Shown here one piece after another: positions 1 to 12,540 of a stretch of DNA of 64,000 nt. Under the pieces are notes generated by a model. The model was not told the origin of the DNA. It ran no database searches and saw only the letters and a list, made by a program, of their open reading frames with translations. Source of the stretch: Trichobilharzia szidati (lineage: Eukaryota > Platyhelminthes > Trematoda > Strigeidida > Schistosomatidae); NCBI GenBank assembly GCA_944472155.2, contig OX235277.1:33738804-33802803 (forward strand). The letters run 5' to 3'. Each line of letters starts with the position of its first letter. Position 1 is the first letter of the stretch. The position numbers were made by a program, and so were the translations under genes.

Positions 1-290
1 TATTTTCCTCTCAAAATCCATTGGGTGGATTATGATAATAGTATTCCCTTGATGAGCAAATTGTACAATAATTAGTCTAACCTCCGAATTCAGTGTACAG
101 TGACGCTGTGTGCTCAATTATCCCCATCTTCATAGCAATATTGAATCAGTTGCTAATGCGCTGTAATAAATTTTGAGATCTATCAAGACATTTTTACATA
201 AGGTGAATGTCAAATATCGAACTAAAAGGCCATTATGGAAAACAGACTTCAGTAACTTGGATATGTGTTACGAATGTCGTTTAATGGCTC
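1..290. other. Stretch with no recognised gene or repeat
   Basis: AT-rich sequence at the window edge. No protein-like frame, tRNA-like box or repeat shared with the rest of the window was seen. It may be the distal end of the 3' untranslated part of the RTE copy that follows. Confidence 0.4.
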
Positions 291-1850
291 TCACACTGTA
301 GTGACTGTGAATGAGTTTCAACGTAAAACTTGGCACAAAAGTGAACCAGTTCAAATTACCAAAATCGATGCAGCATACAAAGAAAGAGAAAAAAGACTTT
401 CGAAGGAACTATAATGAATGGAAATGTGTGGATGGGAGAGTGATTACAAGAAAAAACATGAAGGCTTACTGAATTTCGGAGATAACAAAAAGAGTGCATC
501 TGCGCCACTGAAAAATATTTTTAACCACATCACTAATAGTCTCAGATCACTGGTTCTCAGCATCCCAATGAGGCACTCTACACTTCCTTATGTGAGTCAA
601 ACCAAAATTGATGCTATGTTTTTGTTGGACGACCACTAACCCTCCTCCAACCTAATCCTATGTCAACTGACATTGCTAGTCGAGGAAGGTAATTCCTCGT
701 CATGTACAACACGTGTTCTACAAATCTCAATCAATTCACCTTCACAGTCTCATCGATCGACTTAACCTCCTTACCTGACACTCTACGCTCAACCTCAATA
801 TTACTCACCATATTATACCACTTAACACGGGAGACAGAATGAAAACGTCTATGGTCAAAGATGGCTAACCACTTCATACCTCCCACTTTCAATGACCATC
901 ACTCATATGCATAAAGAAGGACAGAGTGAACTGCTGCACGATACTCACATGTCCTTTGATCGATCGCTGGATATCACACCTACGTCAGAGATTATGCCAG
1001 TTGGTGAATGCCACACGAGCTTTTTGTATCCATGCTGAGATTTCTTCAGCAATCATTCTGCTGAGGCTGATGCAACTTCCCAAATCAATGAAGTGGTCAA
1101 TATGTTCTACCACTTTACTCTCTATCTTTAAGTTTGAAGTCGATGCAGTCCAGTCCCGCAGCATCAGATTATGTTTGGCAGGAGTAAATCGCATGCTATG
1201 CATTCGTAGACTTCTCGATATGTTCAGATGACTCTGCATTTAGTCAGCATCTTCAGCTAAGAGAACAATATCATAGCCATACTCTAAGTCGACGAGTCTA
1301 TTGTCTGGTAACAAATAAACTCTTAAGTCGACAATGCCAATTAGGGTCAATTCCATAAGTACGTGTATGCAGAAATTAAACAAAAATCGAAACAGTGAGC
1401 ATCTCTGACGGACACTGCCGATTGTCATCACTTCAAATGACAACTCTCTGTAAGCTCTTACACGGCTGCTTGAGTTCGAGTAGAGTGCCTCGATTAGTGC
1501 GATATACTTAATCGGCACTTCACGGCCAACATTACCACAGTACCTCTTGGTCTACAGAGTCCAATTCAGTCTTCAGATCAAGGAATATGGCAATTGTTGG
1601 ACACCAATGAATATGCCTATGTTCCAGAATCTGTCTAAAGGTAAACACATGATCACTTCACCCTCTTCCTGATATAAAGCCCGTCTGGTTTTCTCTCGTT
1701 TCTCCTGAGAACCAATCATTCTACGCATGATTATTGAGCCTAGAACTTTAGATATAATATGTGTCAAGCTGATCCCTCTTTGATTAAAACGGGAAGACTT
1801 GTCTGGGATTATCAGTAACTTACTCCAGTCTGACAAAGCTACCACGGATT
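290..1850 (-). mobile_element. RTE-like LINE, decayed 3' half
   Basis: Read on the minus strand, three frames in series resemble the reverse transcriptase and C-terminal region of RTE-type LINEs. Positions 1845-1573 contain RGISLTHIISKVLGSII (the RGISL block). Positions 1518-1240 contain a VRQRCSLFRFLFNF block and LVDLEYGYDIVLLAEDAD, where the usual YADD aspartates are altered. Positions 1239-985 continue with MRFTPAKHNLMLRDW. The last coding part near 660-940 reads like the RLPRLAM segment of RTE C termini, and 300-660 matches the tail of a second copy at 35420-35940. Several frame changes and stops show it is dead. Confidence 0.75.
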
Positions 1851-2149
1851 CCCAGACATCTTTCTTGTGTATCTTTCAGTCTCTTTCAAACTTATTGTCT
1901 GAGGTGTAGATAACGCCAGGAGGCTTGACTGCCATGTAACAAAGATGGGCCATAGACTCTTAATGTCTGTCTGTTTATCTGCCAGTAAACTGAATAAAAG
2001 GAGAACCGGACAAGAATTTTAAAAATGTGAAATATTTGGTACTTATTAGTATCTCCAATTTTCCATCACTAATCGACTGACCTGATTGTTTTCACCGTCG
2101 ATATCACGTAAGTTTCTCCAAATCTTTGTCCAGCCAGTAGTAAGCCGAG

Positions 2150-2270
2150 GAATGAAAGGAGGCTAACGACCTTACTCCGTAAAAGCAACACCACCGACAC
2201 TGAGAGTCGGAAGCCCAAGACCCGTTGTTCCACTCGGAACACAAGTAATGACGGGAACATTACGCAATTT
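2150..2270 (-). repeat. SINE-like tail segment within the left arm
   Basis: The block around the motif AGGAGGCTAACGACC and the CCACTCGGAACACAAG end is shared, in the other orientation, with 17750-17880, 18235-18400 and the tail half of the SINE at 27003-27243. It is probably the 3' half of that SINE family without its tRNA head. Confidence 0.5.
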
Positions 2271-3067
2271 CAATTTGTTGGATATGTTCAAACCGAGGAT
2301 TTGCATTTCCAAATGAAAGAAACAAAAACAAAACGATATCGTTTTCACCGACATCTCAGTACTTATTATTGAGAGATTTATCAAATCAATATTCAACCAC
2401 AATTAACAGAATCTCAGCTTACGTGCAGTAACTTGAACATAGTTCTTCAGTATGAGGAAATGTTGACGCTGTCAGATGGGTGAATTCGTAAAGATAAAAA
2501 ACTATGTGTAGATTGTTAGATTTGATAGGAGTATCAAATCATCCAAACAGCATGTGTTCACGTAATAGAATTGCTTATCCTAGTTGTGTTGAGTTTGTGA
2601 CTTCACTGGAGGATGGGTATTAGGTGTTGGGACCAGTTCAAATTTCGTCCGAATCCGTCATTTCTATTCAGAAATTTTGGATCCCACCACATATCATGTG
2701 TCTTTCATACGACACGTTCCCTATGACTTTTGAAATTTCCCTGTGCGATTTCGATACTGTCAAAATCAATTTTGTGTTCTGATTCTATGTTGTGCACACC
2801 TATGTTTGACGACTTTGCAAGCTTCCCTAGTGCCAATGGATTTCTCGGTGGTTGAACAGAGGGTCTACGGTGTTCCTTTCTACTCATTTTCATTTCTCCC
2901 GAGGCTTCTCCGATGGACATCGTCTCATAATTTAAGCATTCCATTTTACACACACAGACAGATTGTGGATGAGGTTGCCTCTCGTCCAGTGTCTCATGTT
3001 AACAAGAAAACTTTGATGTTGTATTCACTGAGTACTCTTCTGATACTGTTTGAAGTAAAATCAATAC

Positions 3068-3170
3068 CCAAGAGTCCCAAACTAGGACGAAACAGCTGTC
3101 CAGTACTCCCAGCTTTTCCAATGGTTCTCTAACTAATGTCAGCTCATGATGAAAATCCTGTAACCAAAAG
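3068..3170 (+). mobile_element. 5'-truncated Sm-alpha-like SINE, with target duplication
   Basis: A 103-base insertion sits between two copies of AAATCAATAC (3058-3067 and 3171-3180). The right arm keeps the empty site with a single AAATCAATAC (reverse strand, about 16613-16625). The insert begins at the stem-II part of the hammerhead-like core (AGAGTCCCAAACTAGGACGA) and runs to the 3' end, so it lacks the tRNA-like head. It is absent from the other arm and so inserted after the duplication, or was lost from the other copy, which is less likely given the intact duplicated site. Confidence 0.85.
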
Positions 3171-3199
3171 AAATCAATACCGTTTCTTTTTTGTTGTTT

Positions 3200-4780
3200 C
3201 TTTATTCATTGGGTAGTAGTGCAAAAACACTTTTGTTATAATAGTGTTTATTTTGTCAGATTGACTGAAGCAACATGGAATTCAGATTGAAGCGTCTGAA
3301 CCATCGGGAAGTGTAATATTGTGTGTTAATCACAGGTAAATTTCATTACGAAATCGTTCTTATCATTAGTGAATGAATACGAAAGACTTCATACCCATAG
3401 AGAAAAAGCAGTCAACACAAGTTTTTGGCGAAACACGATGGCTCATAACCACCCGAATTTGAGGAATATATATCTCTGTAAAACCTCTTTCATACGAAAT
3501 CTAATCACAAAATCACACTTTGGTTTGCATTGTCAATCGATATTACATAATCAACTGCCATATATACATATATAAATGTCAGACCTCATAAGTGTACTTC
3601 ATGCCCAGTTTTATTTTGCATTGAGTTATGGGTGATAGCATAATAATAAGTTCAAAAGTGAACACTACTCAGTGAACAGCAAGATATTCTGTATTTCTAA
3701 CTTCTTACGTAACCAATGTAGGAGCAAAATAGTGTTCAGAAAGGCGAGAGAAAATGACAATGAAACGTCAGTTGTTAATGCCAGTTGTTAAAATCCCATG
3801 AAACTACATATTGGAATTCCCGGGCGAAAATTCGGATAACACAGGTTGAGTGAATTCTCGTAATGTGAAAGGATTCACGAATGAATAGTGTTCAGAAGTG
3901 ATTATCATGAAACTTGTGAGTGCTAGAAAACAGGAATATTATTCATGAGAGTAAGAGATTCAGGGTATGTGTCAAGTATATTTGAAAGTTAGGAGTTTGA
4001 AAGGAGAGAAGGAGAAGAAGAAGAGTTGAAAAAGTCGAATGAATATGGATCACATATGCGACTATTTCTCAAGTAAAAAGGGTTCAGGAGTTAGGACAGT
4101 CAAAGGGACTGGACAAACAGCTCCTGTTTATACCATTGGGAATAAAGCCATTTTTGTTATTATTACCAATGCTATTATAATTATTATCATAATTAATATC
4201 CCAGAATAGAATTCGTCACAAACCGTGGGTTACAGATATCATTTGGTACTACGAAGCACAGGAGGTCCGTCCCCTCCTAGTTCGGAAATCTCCACCAGTG
4301 CACAACCACAACAAAATGACGCTTCAATCCCTGTCTTGCATTTGATTGTTCACTAAGAATCTCCCAGGGGAATGTTATTTCAGGACCCTGATTGTATCTG
4401 TGTCATTCATCTTAGCGAAATGCTGCATTTGTCGACTAACAGAGAGGTTAAAACCTGTCTCATTGGTTCAACAAGTTAAGCGCCTTCTTTGATACAACCT
4501 AGTATTTATTCGTTTATATTCCAATTTGTTAAAATACTGACTTCATTCTTCAACATTCACACATCTGCTGTTAATATGCACTGAAGTTATTGACTTATAA
4601 CTCGATAACACTCCCACCATCGTCAGAAGGAATAGGGGCAGTTTGTGTGTAAGCGGATCCCTGAGTGACCAGACATAACATATCGAAATCCTGAGATACA
4701 CTCAACAGTAAACCAGCCAGTGAATTTCAATATTGTCTGTCGGATTTCGACATGAAAATAAAGAAGACCAAATCCGTCTT
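3200..4780. other. Non-coding part of the left arm, no gene recognised
   Basis: No frame with protein-family resemblance is visible. The sequence is matched in the right arm at about 15000-16600. It includes a possible polyadenylation-like GGAATAAAG near 4138-4147 followed by TTATTATTA runs, which may mark the end of an unrecognised element. Confidence 0.4.
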
Positions 4781-4784
4781 TGTG

Positions 4785-5095
4785 CGTGAGTAATTCGATG
4801 GTAGAATACTGGCCAGCCACGCCACGCCACACACGACGTCCGAGTTCGACTCTCCACAGACACAATCCTACAACTCAGATACTTCACCAAACGATACCAA
4901 GCTCGGGAAGGACAGGTTATGTGACGCCACCAATCCTACCTGATGGAAACAACACCACTGCTTCTCAAGTTTCAAAGGTTGAAACTGGTCGCCCCATGTT
5001 CCACACCCGGAATGCAAACAAATCAGATCAAAACAGCATGGAGAGGCAAATATTTAGAGACTGCTTCAACGCAAGGAAGTGAAGTGAGAAAATCT
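4785..5095 (+). repeat. tRNA-headed repeat at the 5' side of the LINE remnant
   Basis: Positions 4790-4860 have a tRNA-like A-box region (ATGGTAGAATACTGG) and B-box region (GAGTTCGACTC), spaced as in a tRNA-derived SINE. The following 200 bases are conserved in the other arm (14670-14900, reverse). There is no acceptor-stem pairing, so it is not a tRNA gene. Confidence 0.45.
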
Positions 5096-6829
5096 CTGTC
5101 AAAGTCATTCAACAGCTATGTGGTGATGATGATGATAATGATGATGGTGATTATGTCACACGTGAAGTGACCCAAAATGGAGAATTCACTGATGTGTGTG
5201 AAGTGAAGACAAGACAAGGAAAAAGGCGGCTCATCATGATGGATGAAATTTCTGATTGTGGTAGACGGCATGATGTGACAAATTGTGGGGAGCGACAAGA
5301 CAGGGACATGTTGGGATGACAAGAATACTGCAGAAGATGTCGATTTCTCGGACTACAGTTTTCTAGTGTCGCACGAACTCCGTGGTGTACAGCTGAAAAC
5401 GAAAAAGTTGGTGGGAGAAACAGGTACTGGAGAGAGGATTTCTGACTGTAAGTTTATTTTATAACCAGTTACCCTTTAAATCTCTTACCCTAGACTGATT
5501 CTTACTTGACCATTCAAACAACCTATGAAAAACTGTTAATTTGCTCAACTGGGAAATACCGGAACTCGACGAAATCCAATTCTATTCATCACATGTCCTA
5601 TTTAAGGAGGTCAAATATACGCGATAGGAGAGTGCTACTTCTAATCTCCCCAATACCTGAATATATTTTTTCTCGCCTGAGTTAGTTAGATACGTCAAAT
5701 TATTTTAAAAAATGTTGTTTACGCCTTATTAATCAGTATTTTCGCTAATTTAAGAAAAAGAAATGACAATAATAAGAATAATGATAAACTATAATTACTT
5801 TCTAAACATTCACATGATAAGACTGATCGATTATTTTTATCCAGAAACCAATTCAAAAAACAGTTTGCTTTCATAGCATTTACGTATACTATAAGTAATA
5901 TGCGTAAAAAACATGATGAGTATAAATTGACATTATGAGTTCACTCTAGCAGTATCATGAGGGTTGTTATTAGGAGGAGATGAAAATACACCGTTTTATG
6001 AGATAAATGACAATTTTATTGTACATGAACAATTACACAGTTCAAGTCAACATAGACGGGACAGAGATGATGGAGATACCCGACAACCAACAACAACAAC
6101 AAGCATCAATCACTGTCAAAGCGAGACATTGGAATGAGGTCACCTCTTTCACTTGTCTACATAGCTTCCTTTCAACTACACCTGGGAAGCACACAGAAGC
6201 ATCTCAAACGCAGCGAGAATAGGAAAAGCAACACAGATGTTCATTCATTTGAAATCAGTATGGAAATCTGCGTATTCAGCATGCAGAACAACACTATTAT
6301 CAAGTCAGTCAGTCAGTCAGTGCTCCTATTCTGTTCGGAGATTTAGTCCACGCCTCATGACAAACATCTCGAACAGGTTACACACTCCTATCAACAGCTG
6401 ACACCCATTTTTATAATCTGAAAATCAAATAGCCATTCAGAAAGGATATGCACACAAAAGAACTCTGGAACGGAGGAAACCAATTCTCAACCTACTGCTC
6501 AACAAATATGCCGAAGAGAGTATCAGTGACTCGGATATATGCATACTGAGGAGACGGATGAGTGACATCCACCATGCATCATGCAGAAAATCCAGTGGAA
6601 CATGAGTAGGAAGCGAGCAATGAGTTGTAGTTGGAGGGGGTGAGGGTAAGTAATATGGTGGAGATCGTGTGAGGAGGAGCACGGTGGGGGATATAGATGA
6701 AAGCTTATGGGCCTTAGTGAGGGGATGTGGGGGAGAAAGGAGTGCAGAGTGAAGGATGTAATGTAGACACTGTGCTGCTGAAGCCTTATGTTCCACTCGG
6801 AACTCAATGGAATAATAATCAGTAATAAT
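5095..6829 (+). pseudogene. RTE-like LINE remnant in the left arm, interrupted
   Basis: Two pieces of a LINE lie in order. At about 5100-5330 the frame reads VIQQLCGD, a short Asp-rich run, then YVTREV and FTDVCEVKTRQGK, which matches the reverse transcriptase block just before the catalytic YADD region in RTE-like elements. After an unrelated insertion (5455-6005) the C-terminal part resumes at 6007: QVNIDGTEMMEIPDN, then NEVTSFTCLHSF and, in another frame, the KARQMFIHLKSVW-type block seen intact in the other arm. The 3' end encodes the LCSTRNSME-type terminus at about 6790-6830 and is followed by an AAT-rich tail (6820-6840). Stops and frame changes make it non-functional. Confidence 0.7.
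5455..6005. repeat. Nested repeat N, left-arm copy
   Basis: This stretch splits the LINE coding sequence and also occurs in the right arm (about 13585-14150, reverse). A third copy stands alone at 19768-20232, in the same orientation as the right-arm copy. No protein or tRNA signature is visible. Its presence inside both LINE copies means it was inserted before the inverted duplication formed. Confidence 0.65.
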
Positions 6830-6892
6830 AATAATAATATTCGTATGTTCTATTGAAAATTTCTAGTATTCGACGGCTTCCTTTTTTCCTCT

Positions 6893-8510
6893 TCATGGAA
6901 ATAAACACAATTTACTTTTTCCCTGTGTAATTTATCCTTAATCCATCAGTATTATTTTCGCTAAATTTATCGATTTAATCAGTAATTTAAAATAGTTTGG
7001 AATATAGATATACTAATTTTTGAATTGAAAATGAACAACTCACTACGCTATTCATTCAGTTTGTTGGGTTTTTCTGCAAAGAATGAATCAATATAGTCTC
7101 TGTATTTTCTTTTCTCATCTCATGTATAAATTTCTATTTATTCTTTATCAAGGTTATGCATTCAACCAACCTACATGTTAATTGATATATTGTGAAATGT
7201 TTAAACGACGCTGACCTTCATACCTAATAACTAATTGGTTTACGCAGTAGACTAAGTTAAAATAGTCACTATGGTTACAACATTTCTAAATTCTAGGGAT
7301 ACATATATAAAGCACACTTATAAATGGTTCGCTGACTCAAAGCATTCCATGATCAAACTTCGAACAAATGAAAACCCTAGAAACTTGAATATTTTTGATG
7401 CTTAAATCTTACTCTACTGAAAATATTTATATCAGATCTAATAGGCAACACAGTGAATAATTTCAGACAGATCAATAAGGCTATGAAACAACATAAAAGT
7501 TCAGATAATTATTGCTTATTATTAGTCGAAGTTTGTTTACATTTTACATCATAGAAACAAGATGAGATGACAATGGAATGAAAATAATCAAATTTAAAAA
7601 GTAGCAGAAAGATGAGTTTTGTTACTTCAGTTATAAAATGTGCATCAATTTCTACATGTTTTCATACTTTTCAAGCGTTTCGAGGCACCGTTACTGGTAT
7701 ATTAAACATTCAGTTTTCAAATCATACAGTTCTAAGTGAAAATGTTTTGTGATTCTCTTCGGAAATAATAAACATCCAGGAGATATGAACTGATTTGGTT
7801 CTTTCAGCTGAGTCAGATCAGGTACTCCTCTGAAGAGGTCAGAAAAAAAGAGTGAAACTGAAGTTCAAATGTTTAGATCAATTTGATCTGACTAGCAAGT
7901 GCTAATTGCTTCATTTATCCAAACCAGAGTGTTTGTACTCTCTCCTAAATGATGCCGGTGATCAGTTACAAACTCTACAGATTGGTGCCACGTATAAGCC
8001 TATCCACATTTAACTTTTTCATTCTCAAATAAATCCTACTCTAGTTGATCATTTGTATTAGAATAGACGCTGACTGGATAAACATAACATGCGTCTCCTA
8101 CTAGACTCCATAAAGTTTGAAAATCTTATTGAACCAACTACGTATGTTATTCAAAATGTAGGATTTCTTATTCAGTCATTTGGTCACACACACACAAATA
8201 AAGCTAGCTAGCTATAAATGAGGCTACTGACAACAACTTGAAGCTATGACAAGCTGCATAACTTCATTAATCATGTTTCTTTCATAAATGTTTAGTGAAA
8301 TGCAACAAACTTTGACATAAAGTGCACTTGGATATTTTATAGAAGCTTGAGGATTGCAGCTGTACGACTATCCTGTATGTGATATACCTTAAATCGGCCA
8401 AACTATTGATTTCCATGATAAGATTGATTTAACTCAGATTAACACATACTTTTCTAATAAATATCTGTAACAATACAGATCTCATCATCAAGCGACTTTA
8501 GTTGAAGTAT
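6893..8510. other. Spacer of the inverted duplication, no gene seen
   Basis: AT-rich sequence with only short chance frames. It has a short CA/CACA run near 8188-8200. No LINE, SINE or exon signal was recognised. Confidence 0.5.
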
Positions 8511-8514
8511 CCTT

Positions 8515-8665
8515 GAAAATCAAGAGACGTTGGACACGTATTCCGTCCTGTATTGGGACGATTTAACAGCACGCCCACATTAAGCACGAGAAAATCAGAT
8601 TCAGATCGTGATCCTAGCACAATGACCATTCAGCTACGGGAGGGGAATCCAGTTACCCATGAATT
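8515..8665 (-). mobile_element. Decayed Sm-alpha-like SINE
   Basis: On the minus strand the order is tRNA-like head (TAGCTGAATGGTCATTG), a hinge reading GGGCGTGCTGTTAA, then the CGTCCCAATACAGGACG hairpin. This matches the layout of the better-preserved copies at 39735 and 49440. The core CTGATGA is lost. Confidence 0.5.
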
Positions 8666-8769
8666 CTTACTGCTATCAATTTTCGGTATACCCTCTGTAA
8701 TACTAACTGCTACTGATGAGTATTTTCTTGGCACGCAATATGGTATTATCTATCCTGTAGATTGAAACA

Positions 8770-9960
8770 GTCACATTTTAAACTTTCCAAACAATTTAAA
8801 ATTCAATACTCAGTATCATCAGAATATGATAATGATGACGTGATTTCTAATCGTATAAGGTGTTTGCGATGTCATACATGGTCAGTACACTGTGTCTGTC
8901 CTAACTGTAATTATGGATACACTTTTATCTAATAAGAATATTCAGTGTTAATTGCGGCGTCAGTCCCTAATTTGAGTACTGGAATCTTTTGGTCTACTGT
9001 TCTCGAGTGCAGTCGCTGAGACAGTCTGTTCGATCTTTGCTCCTTTCAGATTGTTAGTTACCAATGAAGCGTAATGAAGAATATAAAACGAAAAACAGTC
9101 CTTATTTGTTTATAGAAGAATTTGAAATTCCTGTTGGTTGATCATATTGGACTGAAATACTCTACCTCTGTTTTTATGTCAGCTTCTAGTAATAGTAATA
9201 TTAATATTAATTTGCTTTATTCCAGAAACAGTACTAGTGCTACAGTGTGGAATTTTCAGCATATATCTACAATATTTGCATCTAATTTTGTCCAACGTTT
9301 AAAAGGAGTATTTTCAAAAAATAAATAAATATAAAGACAACAACAGCAAAAAAAACACAAAATAATTTTTTAAAAATGCGAAAAAATACCAAGAAGTAGA
9401 AAGGGAAATAAATAACATAGAATAATATCTCAGTATTGGGTAGTGGAAGCTTTGATATGATTATGCATGGTGACAGTAAAGCTATAGTCATATAAGAAGT
9501 TATGAAATGATATTGAAGAATGTTCATCGCCAAGATGGTCAGTTAATTTGGTTGAAACAACTCTAAACAATCATAAAATAACATTTCAGGGTTGTTGTTT
9601 TGTTTTTTATTGTCAGGTCTAATGTAGTGTTTGTAGTGGTAGTGTGAGTAATCCTGCATAATACAAAATTTTTAAGGTGTTGATAGTGGCGTTCACAACC
9701 AATGATTGTCAGTTAATATTGCCGAAAAAATTAAAAAATAAGAAGAAACAAACACACAATCTAATAATTATGTGATGGTTAATGACAGGAAAATCTTGTA
9801 CTACTCATAGTGCTAATATAGTCGGAACCAGTAGATACACAAAAGAAGGAATAGAGTAAAGTACAAAAAAGTGAGCCAATGTTAATAATTTAGGTAGCTA
9901 AGTATGTTTAAGATGGAGGTCACTATAGAATACAAAATGAGAGAGAAATAAAAGAGCCTA
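8770..9960. other. Spacer sequence without recognised gene
   Basis: Low-complexity AT-rich DNA. Short frames here show no family features. Confidence 0.5.
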
Positions 9961-9971
9961 AAATTATGTTG

Positions 9972-10998
9972 CTAACAACAAAGCAAGTCATAGGTTTCGC
10001 GCTTAACATTGTCTCTGTCGCTTAGAACACGAGCCAAGTATGGTTTCGTTGAGTTCCTGTACTTGGTTGTACGAGCATAGATTATTTTATACTGATTTCT
10101 GGTTCTACTTGATGAGATACAAGGAGAGAGTTGGGAATAGAGGGTGTGTTGGGGGTCGGAGAGTATGGTTTTAGACCATTTTTCGCATGTATTCAGATGC
10201 CTTTCAACTAATGTAGTGACGAGCTGACTGAGTTTTACACCACTAGTCCTAATAACTACCTTCAACATCCTCCTCAGGATGGTATAGTCCTTTTTCACTA
10301 GACCAGGAAAGACTAACGGGGAGCAGTAAAGTAGAATAGGTAAGATACAAGAGTTGACAAATTGTGAAAGTAGAGGTTGGATGATTCCAGATTGTATAAG
10401 TTTCTTAATGCAGTAGGTTAGACAGAACACTTTCTTAGAAATCATTAGGATATGAGATGTCCAAGTAAGGTCGGAAGATAGAACTAGACCGAGGTATTTT
10501 GCATTAGACTTAGTTTCAATTTAAGTCCCCTCAATACAACAGGCTTCGTGAGTACTTATTAGTGTTTGTAGATCTCGTTTATGCCTAAGGGAGAAGTCAA
10601 TAGTCTGGCATTTTGAGGGATTCAGCATGAGACCATTTAGTTTAGACCACTGACTGATATCCGACAGGAAGCTATTTAATTTGAAACAGTCTGACTGAGA
10701 CTTAATGGGAAACGATACAGACAGGTCATCTGCATATTTGACGAAGTTGATTTCATCTGAGAGAGGTAAATCATGTAAGAAGAAGGGAAAGAGAAACGGA
10801 GAGAGAACAGCACCCTGAGGAACTCCAGCTTCAGTAAGCAAAGGAGAGGAAGATACACCATTATATACCGTATACTGCATCCTATTAGAGAAGTAAGAGT
10901 GTAGCCAGTTGATAGCCCAGGGCTCAGTTTGTGTAAGGCTAAGCTTGTTTAACAATAGGCCTCTAGGTACAGAGTCGAAAGGGCGCTTCGACAACGGT
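9972..10998 (-). pseudogene. CR1-like LINE reverse transcriptase, 5'-truncated
   Basis: One reading frame runs from 10994 to 9972 on the minus strand, broken by a single in-frame TAA at about 10521-10523. It starts inside the reverse transcriptase at FDSVPRG and continues through GVPQGAVLSPFLF and the catalytic FVKYADDLSV. It then has LNGLMLNPSKCQ, AKYLGLVLSSDLTW and a C-terminal thumb and connection region ending in ...YDLLCC. The abrupt start inside the palm domain is typical 5' truncation during target-primed reverse transcription. A LINE of the CR1/Jockey group is the best fit; the exact family is not certain. Confidence 0.82.
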
Positions 10999-11215
10999 GA
11001 TGATTAGTGTTCATAATGAATCTTATTCAAACAGACTGTAAGCACAAAGATGAATGATAAAATCAAAAAAGGGAGAGAAAATAGGGTAGGAAGTTACATG
11101 TATGTTTCAGTGTGTAGGTAAATTACGGAAACAAAGGATTTATGTACACAGATGTAATAATCAAGAGGTGTTGGGGGGGGGAGTGGAATTATGCATACAG
11201 GATGAAAGGTTATAC

Positions 11216-11510
11216 CTAAAAGGTGTGGCGTAATACCTTATTTACGAATTTACAGATAACATGGCAGACCAGAGCAGTAATTGCGGCTAGACCTGTTTCT
11301 TCTGAGAATAGAACTTTGGTTGTTCTAAGTGAATTGCAATTGCCTCCACTGTTTGCATCATTGAATGTTTGGAGGCCTTCGGTAATTGAATGGGAACTCA
11401 ATAGATTATCCAAGAAGACCTCTCTTTACTGGCCTCATGGTCTGTTTCGACCAGGTGTGCCAGTGTCGAACTGTAGACAGTTTTTACAACACCTGCATTA
11501 AGCCACCCTC
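11216..11510 (-). pseudogene. Penelope-like element C-terminal fragment
   Basis: Read on the minus strand this gives an open stretch with LAHLVETDHEASKE, then IYWVPIQLPKASK, VEAIAIHLEQP and QKKQV, with a stop. The same sequence order is found at 53830-53517 (LDRLVQTSHKASIEESF, AEAIAIRLKQPVLCVQKK). The H(x)n and EAIAI.L.QP blocks look like the end of a GIY-YIG endonuclease domain of Penelope-like elements; a match to a plain LINE C terminus is possible. Confidence 0.45.
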
Positions 11511-11534
11511 ATAAGTGTTTCCGAGCACAAAAAC

Positions 11535-11735
11535 TAAGTCCCTAGAGAGACAGTCAAATAACTGGCTCCAAAGGAGCAGTTGAATTGAAAGATACAAGGG
11601 GAGGAATCTAGCCTAGGTACTACCCCTTAGTTTTGAACTGTAATCTATTGACAATTTATTCGCATATATCGCTTGGAATTTTGCTGTCAGTGATTCAATG
11701 ATATTTTAAAGTAACGTCAATATAACTGCAGAATC
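11535..11735 (+). repeat. Inner foldback repeat, left copy
   Basis: The stretch from GGAGGAATCTAGCCTAGG through GAACTGTAATCTA and TTTTGCTGTCAGTGATTCAA is found inverted at 12415-12540. The first part (GGAGCAGTTGAATTG to CTAGCCTAGG) also recurs at about 21700-21785 on the other strand. Confidence 0.6.
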
Positions 11736-12414
11736 TAATGGAGAAGTCGTCAGAGAGAATATTCTTTGTTCACTAATTTCAGTCTTTTACAATTTCTACT
11801 GGGTAACTTCAGTTACTTATTATTTCTACCTTTTAATCATTCTTAATAAAAATAATAGATTAGACTTGAAAGTGCAACAACTGATCAAAATCAATACCAC
11901 TAAATAACATACTAACTACCTACAAATTTTAACCAATGAATTGATAGTAGAGGAACAGACAGCTTTGTGACGACCAATAGGAGAAAAGATGAAGATGGAA
12001 TATTCTAGAATACATATTAACTACCAATGAATAACCAGTGTATGAACAAATAGAATAAAATTATTATTAGAAACAGAAAGACAATTGTGACTTTCCTAAA
12101 CTGTATTCGATTTCACCGATTTCATTTCGCTTTCACGATAATAAACATATAACTTATAATAATAACAACTTAAAACAGTTAGTTCCCTTTATGAATTTAG
12201 ACAAAGCAATGAGAAGACGTAACTTGTCAATATCGTGTAATGTGTCTACGCAACACATTTCGTACAATCTGATTATACACGGAGTTGTCATAGGAATATG
12301 TATATGCGAAAATAATAAGGAGATAAAGGGTGAGGAAACAGACGTAGTTTAATTTTCTCGTCAGGTTCTACTGATATATTCATATATATAAATCAGAGAA
12401 ATATTGATAATGAC

Positions 12415-12540
12415 AACATTGAGGTTATTTTAAAATATCATTGAATCACTGACAGCAAAATTCCCAGCGTTATGTGAGACGAATTGTCAGTAGATTACAG
12501 TTCAAAACAAAGGGTAGCGCCTAGGCTAACATCCTCCTCT
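12415..12540 (-). repeat. Inner foldback repeat, right copy
   Basis: Reverse complement of part of 11600-11735, sharing GCCTAGGCGCTACCC, GAACTGTAATCTACTGAC and TTTTGCTGTCAGTGATTCAA. It is followed on the plus strand by a short (TA)n run at 12572-12588. Confidence 0.6.

Larger units (their letters stand above)
1862..6892. repeat. Left arm of a large inverted duplication
   Basis: This segment matches the reverse complement of 12735-18137 almost throughout. Paired landmarks are 1866/18130, 2705/16977, 6007/13596 and 6829/12797. Over one 246-base stretch (2705-2953 against 16729-16977) I counted 10 mismatches, about 4 percent. Homology continues about 60 bases past the LINE 3' end at the inner edge, so the unit is larger than one element. 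It holds LINE sequence, a tRNA-headed repeat (4785-4860), a nested repeat (5455-6005) and a private SINE insertion (3068-3170). Removing the insertions brings the two arm lengths into agreement. Confidence 0.88.
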
